A stretch of DNA of 64,000 bases from Maribacter polysiphoniae (GTDB taxonomy: Bacteria; Bacteroidota; Bacteroidia; Flavobacteriales; Flavobacteriaceae), in contig NZ_QGGQ01000015.1 in NCBI RefSeq assembly GCF_003148665.1, forward strand, positions 1 through 64,000, given 5' to 3'. Below the pieces are notes generated by a model that was given only the letters and a program-made list of their open reading frames with translations, searched no databases and was not told where the DNA came from. Both the position numbers and the translations under genes were made by a program. Shown here one piece after another: positions 44,189 through 53,189 of the stretch. Within the stretch, counting starts at the first letter, position 1. Every line of letters starts with the position of its first letter.

Positions 44189-47179
44189 ATGGTCAAGGAA
44201 ACACAGACTTACATCAATAATTATTTAATAAAACAGCTGCCCACGGCAACCGTTTTCTTGAATAACAACCTAGAGGTCACACATGTTTCTGATAAATTCG
44301 TAGATGATTTCGGATTGATAAACGATACGATTATCGGTAAACGGATTGATGTGTTATTAAATACCATGAATGAAGATTGCCTTAAGGACTTTAAGGCCAA
44401 TCTTATGGGTAATAAAAGCCATACACGTTGTGCACATTTTATCACCAAGGACAATCAGGAGAAAAGATTTGAATGGACCAATGTACCTTGGTATGACGAA
44501 AATGAAAATATTATAGGGGTCATTGCCCAAACCGAGGATGTTACAAAAAAGGTTCTGAACGAATTGAAACTAGAGAAATTGGAATCGCTCTTAACAGGTA
44601 AATCGGAAATAGCAAAAATAGGCACCTGGGAATATGATGTAGAAAAAAACAGTCTACACTGGTGCGATATCACCAGAAAGATTCATGAAGTTCCCGATGA
44701 TTTTGTCCCAAATGTTGACACTGGCATTGATTTTTACAAAAATGGTTTTAGTCGGAACACTATTTCCATGGCACTGAACAATGCTTTGAAAAACAAAACC
44801 CCATGGAATGAAAAACTTCAAATAATCACCGCCACTGGAAAGGAAAAATGGGTAATCGCATCAGGAAAACCGATTTTCAACAACGACAAGTTGATTGGCC
44901 TCCTGGGGACCTTACAAGATATTAATGACAGTGTATTATCACAGATAAAAATAAAGGAAAGCGAACATTTATTAAAAACGTTGATCGACAACCTTCCGAT
45001 GAGTGTTTATATCAAGGACATCGAATCACGTAAAGTTTTGGTAAACAAAGCTGAATGTGATTTTGCCGGGGTAGATGATCCCAAAAAACTTTTAGGAAAG
45101 AACGATTTCCAGATTTATGATAAAAAAACCGCCCAAGGTTTTAGGGATGAAGATTTAGAGGTCATACAAACCTTAACCCCTATTCTAAGCAAAGAGACAA
45201 CGTGCAAGGCCAAAGATGGGTCAATGGCGACGATTTTAATCTATAAATTACCCCTACTGAATGCCAAGAATGAAATTGAAGGTATTGTAGGCATGTCTTT
45301 GGACATAACCGAAACACGTAAAACACAAAGGGAACTTAAAGAAAAAGAACGGAATTTCAAAAGTATATTCAATTCATCGTACCAAACGGCAGCTATACTT
45401 GATGTTGATGGCACACTTATGGAAATCAATGATAGTGCCCTTGATATTATAAAAAGTACCGCTGACAAGGTTATCGGAAAAAAATTCTGGGAAACCCCAT
45501 GGTGGCCAAATGAGGACAATGTTAAAAAGGGCCTGAAAAAAGACCTTAAAATTGCTTTGAAAGGCACTACAATCAGAAAAGAAGTTACCGTACTAAACCA
45601 ATTACAAAATAGAATACCAATAGATTTTTCCATAAAACCTATTTATAACGACAACAACCAAGTGGTTTCCTTACTGGCTGAAGGCCGGATAATCACTGAT
45701 ATGGTCATTGCAAGGGATAAAATCAAAGAAAGCGAGTTGAAATTCAGGACACTTTACGAACTCTCTCCTGTCAGTTTTATCCTGTTTGATTTTGAAACTG
45801 GGGAAATACTTGATATAAACCCCTCCTTCAAAAATACTTTTGGATACAAACAACGGGATATTGAAAAACTTGATTTTTGGAAATTCCTTAATTTAGAGCA
45901 TAAAGACGAAGTACAGGATAAGCTATTGTCCAAAGGAACTTTTGGTCCGTTTGGCAAAAATTTAATTACGAAAGATGGCCAGGAGCTCTCCGTAATCGTA
46001 AACAAATCACTCATTGTCAACAAAAAAGGCGAAAAACTTGTTTGGACAATCATACAGGATGTGTCCGAAACCGAGAAAAAGGAACGACAAATCAGGGAAG
46101 AACGTAGATTACTTAAAACGGTAATCGACAACCTTCCTTTGAATGTGTACATTAAAGATGGGCAATCAAGAAAGATCTTGGTCAACAAGGCCGAATGTGA
46201 TTATCTAAATGTCAAAAGTGCTACCGAACTATTAGGGAAAAGTGACTTTGACCTGTACGATAAAAAGGTTGCCCAAGTATCCCGTGATGAGGACTTGAAC
46301 GTAATGAATTCATTAAAACCGATCCTAGGGGTAGAGACAACAAGCAAATTAAAAAATGGGAAGGTCACCACATTCCTAACCTCTAAGATCCCTTTAAAAG
46401 GGGAAGACGGCAACGCCTATGGTCTCGTGGGGATAAGTCTGGATATTTCTGAATTGAAGCAAAAAGAGGAAGAACTTAGAAACCTTATCAACATAACTTC
46501 CCTACAAAATAAAAAGTTACTTAACTTTGCCCATATCGTTTCCCATAACCTCAGGAGCCATTCTGCCAATTTCTCGATGCTTTTGGAATTTTTGGTCAAT
46601 GAAAAAAATGAAACCGAAAAGCTAAAATTGACCAATATGCTGGTTGGTGCTTCAGATAATATGCTTGAGACCCTGGAGAATCTAAATGAAGTTTTGGCCA
46701 TAGGGGCGAATCCCAATACCTCTAAAGAACCGATTAACCTCAATAGGAATATCACCAAGATCCAACAGAATCTTTCTGTTACCCTAAAGAACAATAATGT
46801 CGAGATCATCAATACCATACCAGACGATGTCTTCGTCAAAGCCGTACCGGCTTATGCAGAAAGTATCCTAATGAATTTTATCACCAATGCGGTAAAATAC
46901 AAGTCTCCTGAACGAGACCCTAAAATAGTACTGAGTACTGCGAAGAAAGGAAAATATACCGTTTTGAGTATCACGGATAACGGGTTGGGTATTGATTTGA
47001 AAAAATACGGGGACAAACTATTCGGACTATACAAAACCTTCCACGATCATCCTGATGCAAAAGGATTTGGATTGTATATGTCAAAAAACCAGATTGAAGC
47101 CATGAATGGGAAGATTACCGTTTCCAGCAAGGTTGGGGTCGGAACAACTTTTAATCTCTATTTTAATGAAAATAATTAA
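44189..47179 (+). CDS. Multi-PAS sensor histidine kinase
   Basis: Soluble kinase of 996 residues with no membrane span. Six PAS/PAC modules follow in series (approximately 10-125, 139-255, 262-380, 388-505, 512-635 and 642-765). A histidine-containing helix with VSHNLRSH (His near 785) and an ATPase domain (NFITNAVKYKS N-box, DNGLGIDLKKYG G1 box, GFGLYM G2 box) complete it. PAS 3 and PAS 6 are close copies of each other (both with NLP-x-x-VYIKD, SRK, LVNKAECD and RDEDL). The gene overlaps the response regulator behind it by 14 bases. The signal is unknown; heme, flavin and redox ligands are all possible for PAS domains. Confidence 0.93.
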   Translation: MVKETQTYINNYLIKQLPTATVFLNNNLEVTHVSDKFVDDFGLINDTIIGKRIDVLLNTMNEDCLKDFKANLMGNKSHTRCAHFITKDNQEKRFEWTNVPWYDENENIIGVIAQTEDVTKKVLNELKLEKLESLLTGKSEIAKIGTWEYDVEKNSLHWCDITRKIHEVPDDFVPNVDTGIDFYKNGFSRNTISMALNNALKNKTPWNEKLQIITATGKEKWVIASGKPIFNNDKLIGLLGTLQDINDSVLSQIKIKESEHLLKTLIDNLPMSVYIKDIESRKVLVNKAECDFAGVDDPKKLLGKNDFQIYDKKTAQGFRDEDLEVIQTLTPILSKETTCKAKDGSMATILIYKLPLLNAKNEIEGIVGMSLDITETRKTQRELKEKERNFKSIFNSSYQTAAILDVDGTLMEINDSALDIIKSTADKVIGKKFWETPWWPNEDNVKKGLKKDLKIALKGTTIRKEVTVLNQLQNRIPIDFSIKPIYNDNNQVVSLLAEGRIITDMVIARDKIKESELKFRTLYELSPVSFILFDFETGEILDINPSFKNTFGYKQRDIEKLDFWKFLNLEHKDEVQDKLLSKGTFGPFGKNLITKDGQELSVIVNKSLIVNKKGEKLVWTIIQDVSETEKKERQIREERRLLKTVIDNLPLNVYIKDGQSRKILVNKAECDYLNVKSATELLGKSDFDLYDKKVAQVSRDEDLNVMNSLKPILGVETTSKLKNGKVTTFLTSKIPLKGEDGNAYGLVGISLDISELKQKEEELRNLINITSLQNKKLLNFAHIVSHNLRSHSANFSMLLEFLVNEKNETEKLKLTNMLVGASDNMLETLENLNEVLAIGANPNTSKEPINLNRNITKIQQNLSVTLKNNNVEIINTIPDDVFVKAVPAYAESILMNFITNAVKYKSPERDPKIVLSTAKKGKYTVLSITDNGLGIDLKKYGDKLFGLYKTFHDHPDAKGFGLYMSKNQIEAMNGKITVSSKVGVGTTFNLYFNENN

Positions 47180-47573
47180 TTCGATCTTTATCGTGGACGA
47201 TGATCCGATTACCGTTTTCGGTATTCGGAAAATGCTGGATTCCGCTGTAAAGTACAATACATTAAGCACCCATGTCAATGGCAAATTGGCCATCGATGAC
47301 ATAAAAATAAAACTGAACAAGGGGCAACCTGTTCCTGAAGTTATTTTTTTGGATATCAACATGCCCATTATGGACGGATGGCAGTTTTTAGAGGATTTTA
47401 CCGACCTTCCCATTAAAGAGAAGATCATCATAAATATTGTGACCTCTTCAATCGACCCTATTGATTATGAAAACTGTGAAAAATACAAGAATAAAAGCCA
47501 TCACGTGATCCGATTCAACAACAAACCCATAACAAGGGCGAAAATAATCGAGATCACACAACCTATTGGATAA
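47166..47573 (+). CDS. Single-domain response regulator
   Basis: Receiver domain only, 135 residues. The acidic pocket is DDD at 11-13, the phosphorylated Asp is D63 in FLDINMPIMDGW and the conserved Lys lies in FNNKPIT. There is no DNA-binding or effector domain, so it acts by protein interaction or as a phosphate shuttle. The ATG at 47166 is chosen because the residues after it match the family; an earlier in-frame start would lie deep within the kinase gene. The 14-base overlap with the kinase makes it the cognate partner. Confidence 0.92.
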   Translation: MKIINSIFIVDDDPITVFGIRKMLDSAVKYNTLSTHVNGKLAIDDIKIKLNKGQPVPEVIFLDINMPIMDGWQFLEDFTDLPIKEKIIINIVTSSIDPIDYENCEKYKNKSHHVIRFNNKPITRAKIIEITQPIG

Positions 47574-47597
47574 ACCACCTATACGGTTTCCTTTCCC

Positions 47598-48185
47598 CTA
47601 CTCCCCAAACAATGACCTGATATTGATATACGAATTGGTCAGTGCTTTTTTGATCTTCTTAGGACCCTTCCATTTTACCTTTACGATTCCTTCATTCTCT
47701 TGGCCGGTCAATTCACCCTCATAGGAGGTTTTCATGGCGAACCAATGCACTTCCTTTAGTTTGTATTTACCATTGCGTTTAAAGATATGATAGGTCGTTT
47801 TAAGGAAGTTTTCGATTTTTAGCTTCTTTACACCCGTTTCTTCCATGACCTCCCTAATGGCGCATTCCTCAATGGTCTCCCCCTTGTCCAATTTACCTTT
47901 GGGCAAATCCCACTTATCATCCCTATAAATGAACAGCACTTTTCCCTTCTCATTGGTAACTACCCCTCCTGCTGCCACTACCTTGGGAATGGTCTTGCAG
48001 AATTTTTTAAGTAATTCCTCATGATTCGGGTGATAAATGTAAGCTTGGGTCAACTTTCCCTTTGCCAAGGCATTTATCGCTTCGTGCACAGCTTCGCTAT
48101 TCAACAAGAAATATTTGCTATTTGCGATATCCGATAATTCATTTGTTAAAATCAGAGGTAATTCTTTAACAAAAACTTTATACAT
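47598..48185 (-). CDS. NUDIX hydrolase
   Basis: A protein of 195 residues. The first 60 have no clear family; a NUDIX domain follows with the full Nudix box GKLDKGETIEECAIREVMEE followed by TG. NUDIX enzymes cleave nucleoside diphosphates linked to another group; the substrate cannot be inferred. ATG at 48185 (MYKVFVKELPL) is preferred over one at 48212, which would lie inside pyrE. It converges on the response regulator and diverges from pyrE, whose ATG is 7 bases away. Confidence 0.9.
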   Translation of the reverse strand: MYKVFVKELPLILTNELSDIANSKYFLLNSEAVHEAINALAKGKLTQAYIYHPNHEELLKKFCKTIPKVVAAGGVVTNEKGKVLFIYRDDKWDLPKGKLDKGETIEECAIREVMEETGVKKLKIENFLKTTYHIFKRNGKYKLKEVHWFAMKTSYEGELTGQENEGIVKVKWKGPKKIKKALTNSYINIRSLFGE

Positions 48186-48188
48186 TTG
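48181..48188 (+). promoter_or_regulatory. -7 element of pyrE
   Basis: TACATTTG matches TAnnTTTG and ends 4 bases before the pyrE ATG at 48193, while overlapping the start codon of the divergent NUDIX gene. If used, pyrE mRNA would start on or beside its ATG. No TTG occurs at the usual upstream distance. Confidence 0.5.
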
Positions 48189-48192
48189 CGAA

Positions 48193-48834
48193 ATGGTTTT
48201 AGATAAAAACACGGCAAAAAAGACTGCAGAGCTTCTACTGCAAATTAATGCAATAAAGTTGAAACCCGAAAATCCTTTTACATGGGCTTCTGGTTGGAAA
48301 TCTCCAATTTATTGTGATAACAGGATAATACTGTCTTATCCGACCATTAGAAATTTTGTTCGGGAGGAAATGGCAAAACAGGTTGAAGCCCTCTATGGAA
48401 GGCCGGATGTGATCGCAGGAGTGGCCACAGGGGCTATTGGCCTTGGAGCCTTGGTAGCTGATTATTTGGGACTACCCTTCATTTATGTGCGTCCTGAACC
48501 TAAATCACATGGTCGCAAAAATCAAATTGAAGGTTATATCGAACACGGTCAAAGTGTTGTGGTCATCGAAGATTTGATCAGCACGGGAAAAAGTAGCCTT
48601 AATGCTGTTGATGCCCTCCTAACCGCAGGTGCGAACATCAAAGGAATGCTGGCCATATTCACCTATGGCTTTGATGTGGCCTCCACGAATTTCAAAAATA
48701 AGGAAATTGAACTTTATACCTTATCGGATTATGCCCACCTGATTGAACAAGCATCGGATACGGGATACATCAAGGAAGAACAACTAAACACTTTATTGGA
48801 ATGGCGTATGAACCCTTCCCAATGGAAACAATAA
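48193..48834 (+). CDS. pyrE: Orotate phosphoribosyltransferase
   Basis: Makes OMP from orotate and PRPP in pyrimidine synthesis; 213 residues. Family motifs: FTWASGWKSPIYCDNR, VATGAIGLGALVADYL, YVRPEPKSHGRKNQIEG and the PRPP loop VVVIEDLISTGKSS. The ATG giving MVLDKNTAKKTAELL is chosen; the frame is open upstream but those residues overlap the NUDIX gene and look non-native. An SRPBCC gene follows 9 bases later. Confidence 0.96.
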   Translation: MVLDKNTAKKTAELLLQINAIKLKPENPFTWASGWKSPIYCDNRIILSYPTIRNFVREEMAKQVEALYGRPDVIAGVATGAIGLGALVADYLGLPFIYVRPEPKSHGRKNQIEGYIEHGQSVVVIEDLISTGKSSLNAVDALLTAGANIKGMLAIFTYGFDVASTNFKNKEIELYTLSDYAHLIEQASDTGYIKEEQLNTLLEWRMNPSQWKQ

Positions 48835-48843
48835 TGACCCGCA

Positions 48844-49236
48844 ATGCATATAGAAACCCCTAAAAACAAAATCAACAAAAGTGCAAAGGAAGTTTTTGAA
48901 TTTCTTATCGATCTTCAGAATTTCGAAAAACTAATGCCTGAAAACATTGATAAATTCGAAGTCATCAATGAAGATAGGTTTCTTTTTGCCTTAAAAGGAA
49001 TGCCGCAAATCGTATTGCAGCGTCAGGAACAAACCCCGAACGATAAAATCGTATTAGGGGCAGCCAGTGACAAACTCCCTTTTACTTTAACGGCGGACAT
49101 AGAAGCCCTCGATGATGACTCTTGTGAAGTAGTGCTGAATTTCAATGGCGAATTCAACGCTATGATGGCCATGATGATCAAATCACCCATAACAAATTTT
49201 ATGGGCACCCTTTCCAAAAACCTGGGTAACCTTTAG
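48844..49236 (+). CDS. SRPBCC (START/Bet v1-like) domain protein
   Basis: A protein of 130 residues resembling the SRPBCC helix-grip fold: INKSAKEVFEFLIDLQNFEKLMP-like N-terminus, central beta strands, and the long C-terminal helix ITNFMGTLSKNLGNL. These domains bind hydrophobic ligands. No active site is visible. It is co-transcribed with pyrE and ends 5 bases before the birA stop. Function unknown. Confidence 0.8.
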   Translation: MHIETPKNKINKSAKEVFEFLIDLQNFEKLMPENIDKFEVINEDRFLFALKGMPQIVLQRQEQTPNDKIVLGAASDKLPFTLTADIEALDDDSCEVVLNFNGEFNAMMAMMIKSPITNFMGTLSKNLGNL

Positions 49237-49241
49237 GCTTT

Positions 49242-49973
49242 TCAATAAAGCAGGCTTATTTCCTTCATATTGAATTCCTTTTGGATATCGTCCTCAAGGG
49301 TAACCATCAGTTTGCCTTGATCCGAAACCCCTCGAATGAAGCCCATGAACAGGTTACCATCGGTTCCTTTGAAGGTTGAAGGCTTATCTTTTCTAAACAA
49401 GACACTTTCATAGGTATCCTTCATATATCCCGCCCCCTTATTTTCAATTTCCAAAAAAGACTTCTTCAGTTCCCCATAAAATAAAAAGAGTAACATTTCC
49501 AAGTCAAATGTCTTCCCCATTATTAATTTTAAGGACGAAACATTTGGCAACCCTATGAACTTTTCCTGGTTCACATTCAACCCAATTCCTATTACCGAAG
49601 AAATCATTCGGCTACCCGATAAAATATTTTCAATTAATATTCCGCATATTTTCGAGTGTCCTGACAGAATGTCGTTAGGCCATTTGACTTTTAAATTGGG
49701 TATACCCAATGTATGTAACGCATTATAAACCGCCAAGGATATACAGATATTCAGTAGAAAAGGATTATTGAACTGCTCCGATTCTATTTTCTTCAAAACG
49801 CTGAATGTTAGATTCTTACCGTGTTCCGATTCCCAAACCGTACCCATTTGCCCCCTTCCAAGGGTCTGGGTATCGGCGACCACAAACGTAAAATCCTCCA
49901 ACGAACTTTCATTCATTAAATCCTTTAAGTACAAATTTGTAGAGTCCGTGGCATTAAGTTTGATTATCCTCAT
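49242..49973 (-). CDS. birA: Biotin--[acetyl-CoA-carboxylase] ligase
   Basis: Attaches biotin to acyl-CoA carboxylase carrier proteins; 243 residues. The catalytic motif GRGQMGTVWESE (39-50) and KWPNDILSGHSKICGILIE are intact. There is no N-terminal helix-turn-helix, so this is the monofunctional class I ligase and not a biotin repressor. It is divergent from rsfS with a 95-base gap. Confidence 0.95.
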   Translation of the reverse strand: MRIIKLNATDSTNLYLKDLMNESSLEDFTFVVADTQTLGRGQMGTVWESEHGKNLTFSVLKKIESEQFNNPFLLNICISLAVYNALHTLGIPNLKVKWPNDILSGHSKICGILIENILSGSRMISSVIGIGLNVNQEKFIGLPNVSSLKLIMGKTFDLEMLLFLFYGELKKSFLEIENKGAGYMKDTYESVLFRKDKPSTFKGTDGNLFMGFIRGVSDQGKLMVTLEDDIQKEFNMKEISLLY

Positions 49974-50041
49974 CTATCATCCAATAAAAGAAAGTAACAG
50001 CTATTGTTAAAATTTTTAAGGATAAAAGAACAAAAAAATAA

Positions 50042-50049
50042 TAACTTTG
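50042..50049 (+). promoter_or_regulatory. -7 element of the rsfS-ftsH operon
   Basis: TAACTTTG matches TAnnTTTG exactly and lies 19 bases before the rsfS ATG in the birA-rsfS divergent gap. No properly spaced TTG is seen. Confidence 0.5.
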
Positions 50050-50068
50050 TAAAAATTAAAATTTTTGA

Positions 50069-50446
50069 ATGCAGAAAAGGAAAGCCAGTACAGATGAGTT
50101 AATTGCATTAATTTTACAGGGAATAGAAGAAGTAAAAGGGCAAAACATAAATTTACTCGACCTAAGGGAAATTGAAAACACCGTATGCGACTACTTTATT
50201 ATATGTAATGGTACTTCCAACACACATGTGAATGCCATAGTAGGATCAATCCAAAAAACAGTAAGCAAGGCTATAAAAGACAAACCTTGGCACGTTGAAG
50301 GCGAAGACAATGCCGAATGGGTTTTAATGGATTATGTCAACGTTGTGGTACACGTCTTCCAAAAACAAATTAGAGAATACTACGATATAGAAGGACTTTG
50401 GGGTGACGCCAAGTTCACGACCATCGAAAGTAGTATAAATCAGTAA
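50069..50446 (+). CDS. rsfS: Ribosomal silencing factor RsfS
   Basis: Binds L14 and blocks subunit joining during starvation; 125 residues. Conserved segments: CDYFIICNGTSNTHVNAI, KPWHVEGEDNAEWVLMDY and VVHVFQKQIREYYDIEGLWGDA. First gene of a long plus-strand operon, 9 bases ahead of ftsH; the rsfS-ftsH link is common in Bacteroidota. Confidence 0.97.
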   Translation: MQKRKASTDELIALILQGIEEVKGQNINLLDLREIENTVCDYFIICNGTSNTHVNAIVGSIQKTVSKAIKDKPWHVEGEDNAEWVLMDYVNVVVHVFQKQIREYYDIEGLWGDAKFTTIESSINQ

Positions 50447-50455
50447 AAAAAAAGA

Positions 50456-52516
50456 ATGGCTAAAGATAACAATACAACTCCCAAAAAACCGAAATTCAGT
50501 TCATGGTGGATCTATGGACTCATTGCAGTATTTCTTATTGGGTTTCAGTTTATAGGTGGGGGGAACCTCAACAATACCAAAAAAACAACAACTTCAGAAC
50601 TACAGGAGTACCTTAGAAATGGGGACATCAGTAAGATTCTGATCATCACGAATACGAATCAGGCCAAAGTTTTCCTGACCGACGAAGCCTTGCAGAAAGA
50701 AGTGCACAAAGACGTCTCAGAGAAACCCTTGTTGCCTACAACAGGCGCTATTCCCCAATATATATTGGATTATGGCGATCTCCAGATTTTCCAAAATGAA
50801 ATCACAGAGATCAAAAAGGAAGAAAACCTCGATACCATTGTGGAATTCGATAAGGAATCGAACTACCTCGGTGATTTATTGTTGGGAATCCTCCCTTTTG
50901 TATTGATCATAGGTATCTGGATCTATCTCATGCGACGTATGTCGGGTGGCGGTGGCGGTGGCGCCGGCGGACAGATATTCAATATCGGTAAGTCAAAAGC
51001 CAAATTGTTCGACGAAAAAACAGACACCCGTACCTCTTTCAAGGACGTTGCCGGTTTGGAAGGCGCCAAAGAGGAAGTTGAGGAAATCGTTGAATTTTTA
51101 AGGAATCCGGATAAATACACCTCTTTAGGGGGTAAGATTCCAAAAGGTGCCCTTTTGGTGGGCCCTCCAGGTACCGGTAAGACATTATTGGCGAAAGCCG
51201 TTGCCGGTGAGGCCAAGGTTCCCTTTTTCTCACTCTCAGGCTCAGATTTTGTCGAGATGTTCGTAGGGGTAGGTGCCTCCAGGGTACGTGACCTATTTAA
51301 ACAGGCGAAAGATAAATCACCCGCAATTATTTTCATAGATGAAATTGATGCCATTGGTAGGGCCAGGGGTAAAAACAATTTCACGGGATCTAACGATGAG
51401 CGTGAAAATACATTGAACCAGTTATTGACCGAAATGGATGGTTTTGGGACCAACACCAATGTTATCGTTCTTGCCGCCACAAACCGTGCCGACGTACTCG
51501 ACAAGGCTTTAATGCGTGCTGGTCGTTTTGACAGACAGATCTATGTGGATTTACCGGACATACGTGAGCGTAAGGAAATTTTCGAAGTACACCTTAGACC
51601 GATTAAAACCGCCGAAACCCTTGATTTGGATTTCTTGGCCCGACAAACACCCGGTTTCTCGGGAGCGGACATTGCCAATGTGTGTAATGAGGCAGCCTTG
51701 ATTGCTGCACGTAAAGAGAAAAAGGCAGTTGGCAAACAGGATTTTCTTGATGCCGTAGATCGTATTATCGGTGGCCTAGAGAAAAAGAATAAAATCATCA
51801 CAGTTGGTGAGAAAAAGACCATTGCATACCACGAAGCCGGTCATGCCACCGTTAGTTGGATGTTGGAACATGCGGCCCCGTTGGTCAAGGTAACCATCGT
51901 ACCTAGAGGACAATCCTTGGGTGCAGCTTGGTACTTGCCTGAAGAAAGGTTGATTGTGCGACCTGAACAAATGAATGATGAAATGTGTGCCACCCTAGGG
52001 GGTAGGGCTGCCGAGAAGGTTATATTCAACCAGATCTCGACAGGAGCCTTGAGCGATTTGGAAAAAGTAACCAAACAAGCACGCGCCATGGTTACCGTAT
52101 ATGGCCTTAATGATAAAATAGGTAATCTTACCTATTATGATTCCTCAGGACAGAATGAATACGGCTTTACCAAACCCTATAGTGAGGAAACCGCCCAGAA
52201 AATCGATACTGAAATCTCAGCGATTATCGAAGAGCAGTACAAAAGGGCAATCGATGTTTTGGAAGAGAACAAAGATAAACTCATAGCCTTGGCTGAACGC
52301 CTTTTGGAAAAGGAAGTAATCTTTAAGGAGGATTTGGAAAAGATTTTTGGAAAAAGACCTTTCGACAAACATTTTGACGGCAAGGGCCAGGAAGTGACCA
52401 GAGAGGAAGCCGAAGCGGAAGCAAAAGAAATAATTGAAGAAGCGGCAGCAAAGAAAGAAGCAGCAAAAAAAGCGGAAGTAAAAGATACTGAAGACGACAA
52501 CAAGGAAAATAAATAA
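50456..52516 (+). CDS. ftsH: ATP-dependent zinc metalloprotease FtsH
   Basis: Membrane-bound AAA+ protease of 686 residues that degrades misassembled membrane proteins and short-lived regulators. TM1 lies at about 17-36, the extracytoplasmic domain at 37-138, and TM2 at about 140-159, followed by a glycine-rich linker (SGGGGGGAGG). Walker A GPPGTGKT is at 236-243, Walker B IIFIDEID near 291-298, and the zinc site HEAGH at 459-463. The C-terminal 45 residues are an Ala/Glu/Lys-rich low-complexity tail, longer than in E. coli. Downstream genes for phospholipid synthesis share the strand. Confidence 0.98.
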   Translation: MAKDNNTTPKKPKFSSWWIYGLIAVFLIGFQFIGGGNLNNTKKTTTSELQEYLRNGDISKILIITNTNQAKVFLTDEALQKEVHKDVSEKPLLPTTGAIPQYILDYGDLQIFQNEITEIKKEENLDTIVEFDKESNYLGDLLLGILPFVLIIGIWIYLMRRMSGGGGGGAGGQIFNIGKSKAKLFDEKTDTRTSFKDVAGLEGAKEEVEEIVEFLRNPDKYTSLGGKIPKGALLVGPPGTGKTLLAKAVAGEAKVPFFSLSGSDFVEMFVGVGASRVRDLFKQAKDKSPAIIFIDEIDAIGRARGKNNFTGSNDERENTLNQLLTEMDGFGTNTNVIVLAATNRADVLDKALMRAGRFDRQIYVDLPDIRERKEIFEVHLRPIKTAETLDLDFLARQTPGFSGADIANVCNEAALIAARKEKKAVGKQDFLDAVDRIIGGLEKKNKIITVGEKKTIAYHEAGHATVSWMLEHAAPLVKVTIVPRGQSLGAAWYLPEERLIVRPEQMNDEMCATLGGRAAEKVIFNQISTGALSDLEKVTKQARAMVTVYGLNDKIGNLTYYDSSGQNEYGFTKPYSEETAQKIDTEISAIIEEQYKRAIDVLEENKDKLIALAERLLEKEVIFKEDLEKIFGKRPFDKHFDGKGQEVTREEAEAEAKEIIEEAAAKKEAAKKAEVKDTEDDNKENK

Positions 52517-52576
52517 ACAAGATTTACGTTGTTCTTACTAATAATGAGGACATAGTAACGCGCTTTAATAAAATTA

Positions 52577-53188
52577 ATGGGGCTATTTGACAAATTATTC
52601 GGCGGTGGCAAAAAAAAGGTACCCAAAGAAACTGCGGAAACCCGTGGGGTGCATATGCCTGATTTGAATATTCCTGTTGATGAAAAGTTCACCATTCATT
52701 TTAAAACGAATGGAGGCAAATTCATCTATTGTGATTCTTTTCAAGAAATCTCAGAAGCGCTTCAGAATATCGTTAAGGAAAATGATTGGAAAAACCATCC
52801 TTTCTTTGTGTTGAACCCCATGTTGGAAGAAAGGTTTTCCAAAGAAAAAGTAACTTTCACCAATAAGGCCAAGGAAAGCGAAGTGTTTTTTACAACCTGC
52901 GAACATCTTATTGCCCAAAATGGGTCGATACTTGTCTGCTCCAATCAATTAATGGAGAAAAAGCTCAATGAACTTCCAGATAATATCATTGTCTTTGCCA
53001 CCACAAGTCAATTAGTCGAGTCTATTGGGGAGGGTTTAAAAAAAATCAAGAAAAAATATGGCCATAGTATACCGGCCAATATCACTACCCTCAAACACTT
53101 TCGGGCCACCAATGAAAATTCAAATGACTTTTTAACATACGGTAGTAGTTCCAAAAATCTGTATCTTTTACTTTTGGAAGATCTATAG
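52577..53188 (+). CDS. LUD-domain protein
   Basis: Soluble protein of 203 residues with the LutC-like LUD fold: FFTTCEHLIAQNGSILVCS, then LPDNIIVFATTSQLV near the end of the domain, and a C-terminal NLYLLLLEDL. The N-terminus (MGLFDKLFGGGKKKVPKE) is a basic, glycine-rich tail that might contact the membrane. LutC proteins take part in lactate oxidation, but LutA and LutB are absent here and the gene lies between ftsH and cdsA, so its role is open. Confidence 0.82.
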   Translation: MGLFDKLFGGGKKKVPKETAETRGVHMPDLNIPVDEKFTIHFKTNGGKFIYCDSFQEISEALQNIVKENDWKNHPFFVLNPMLEERFSKEKVTFTNKAKESEVFFTTCEHLIAQNGSILVCSNQLMEKKLNELPDNIIVFATTSQLVESIGEGLKKIKKKYGHSIPANITTLKHFRATNENSNDFLTYGSSSKNLYLLLLEDL

Positions 53189-53189
53189 T

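Noticed and set aside
51841-52695. Minus-strand open frames opposite ftsH and the LUD gene
   Set aside because: They are antisense to strongly conserved protein and arise from Ala/Glu/Lys-rich codons; no promoter or domain supports them.
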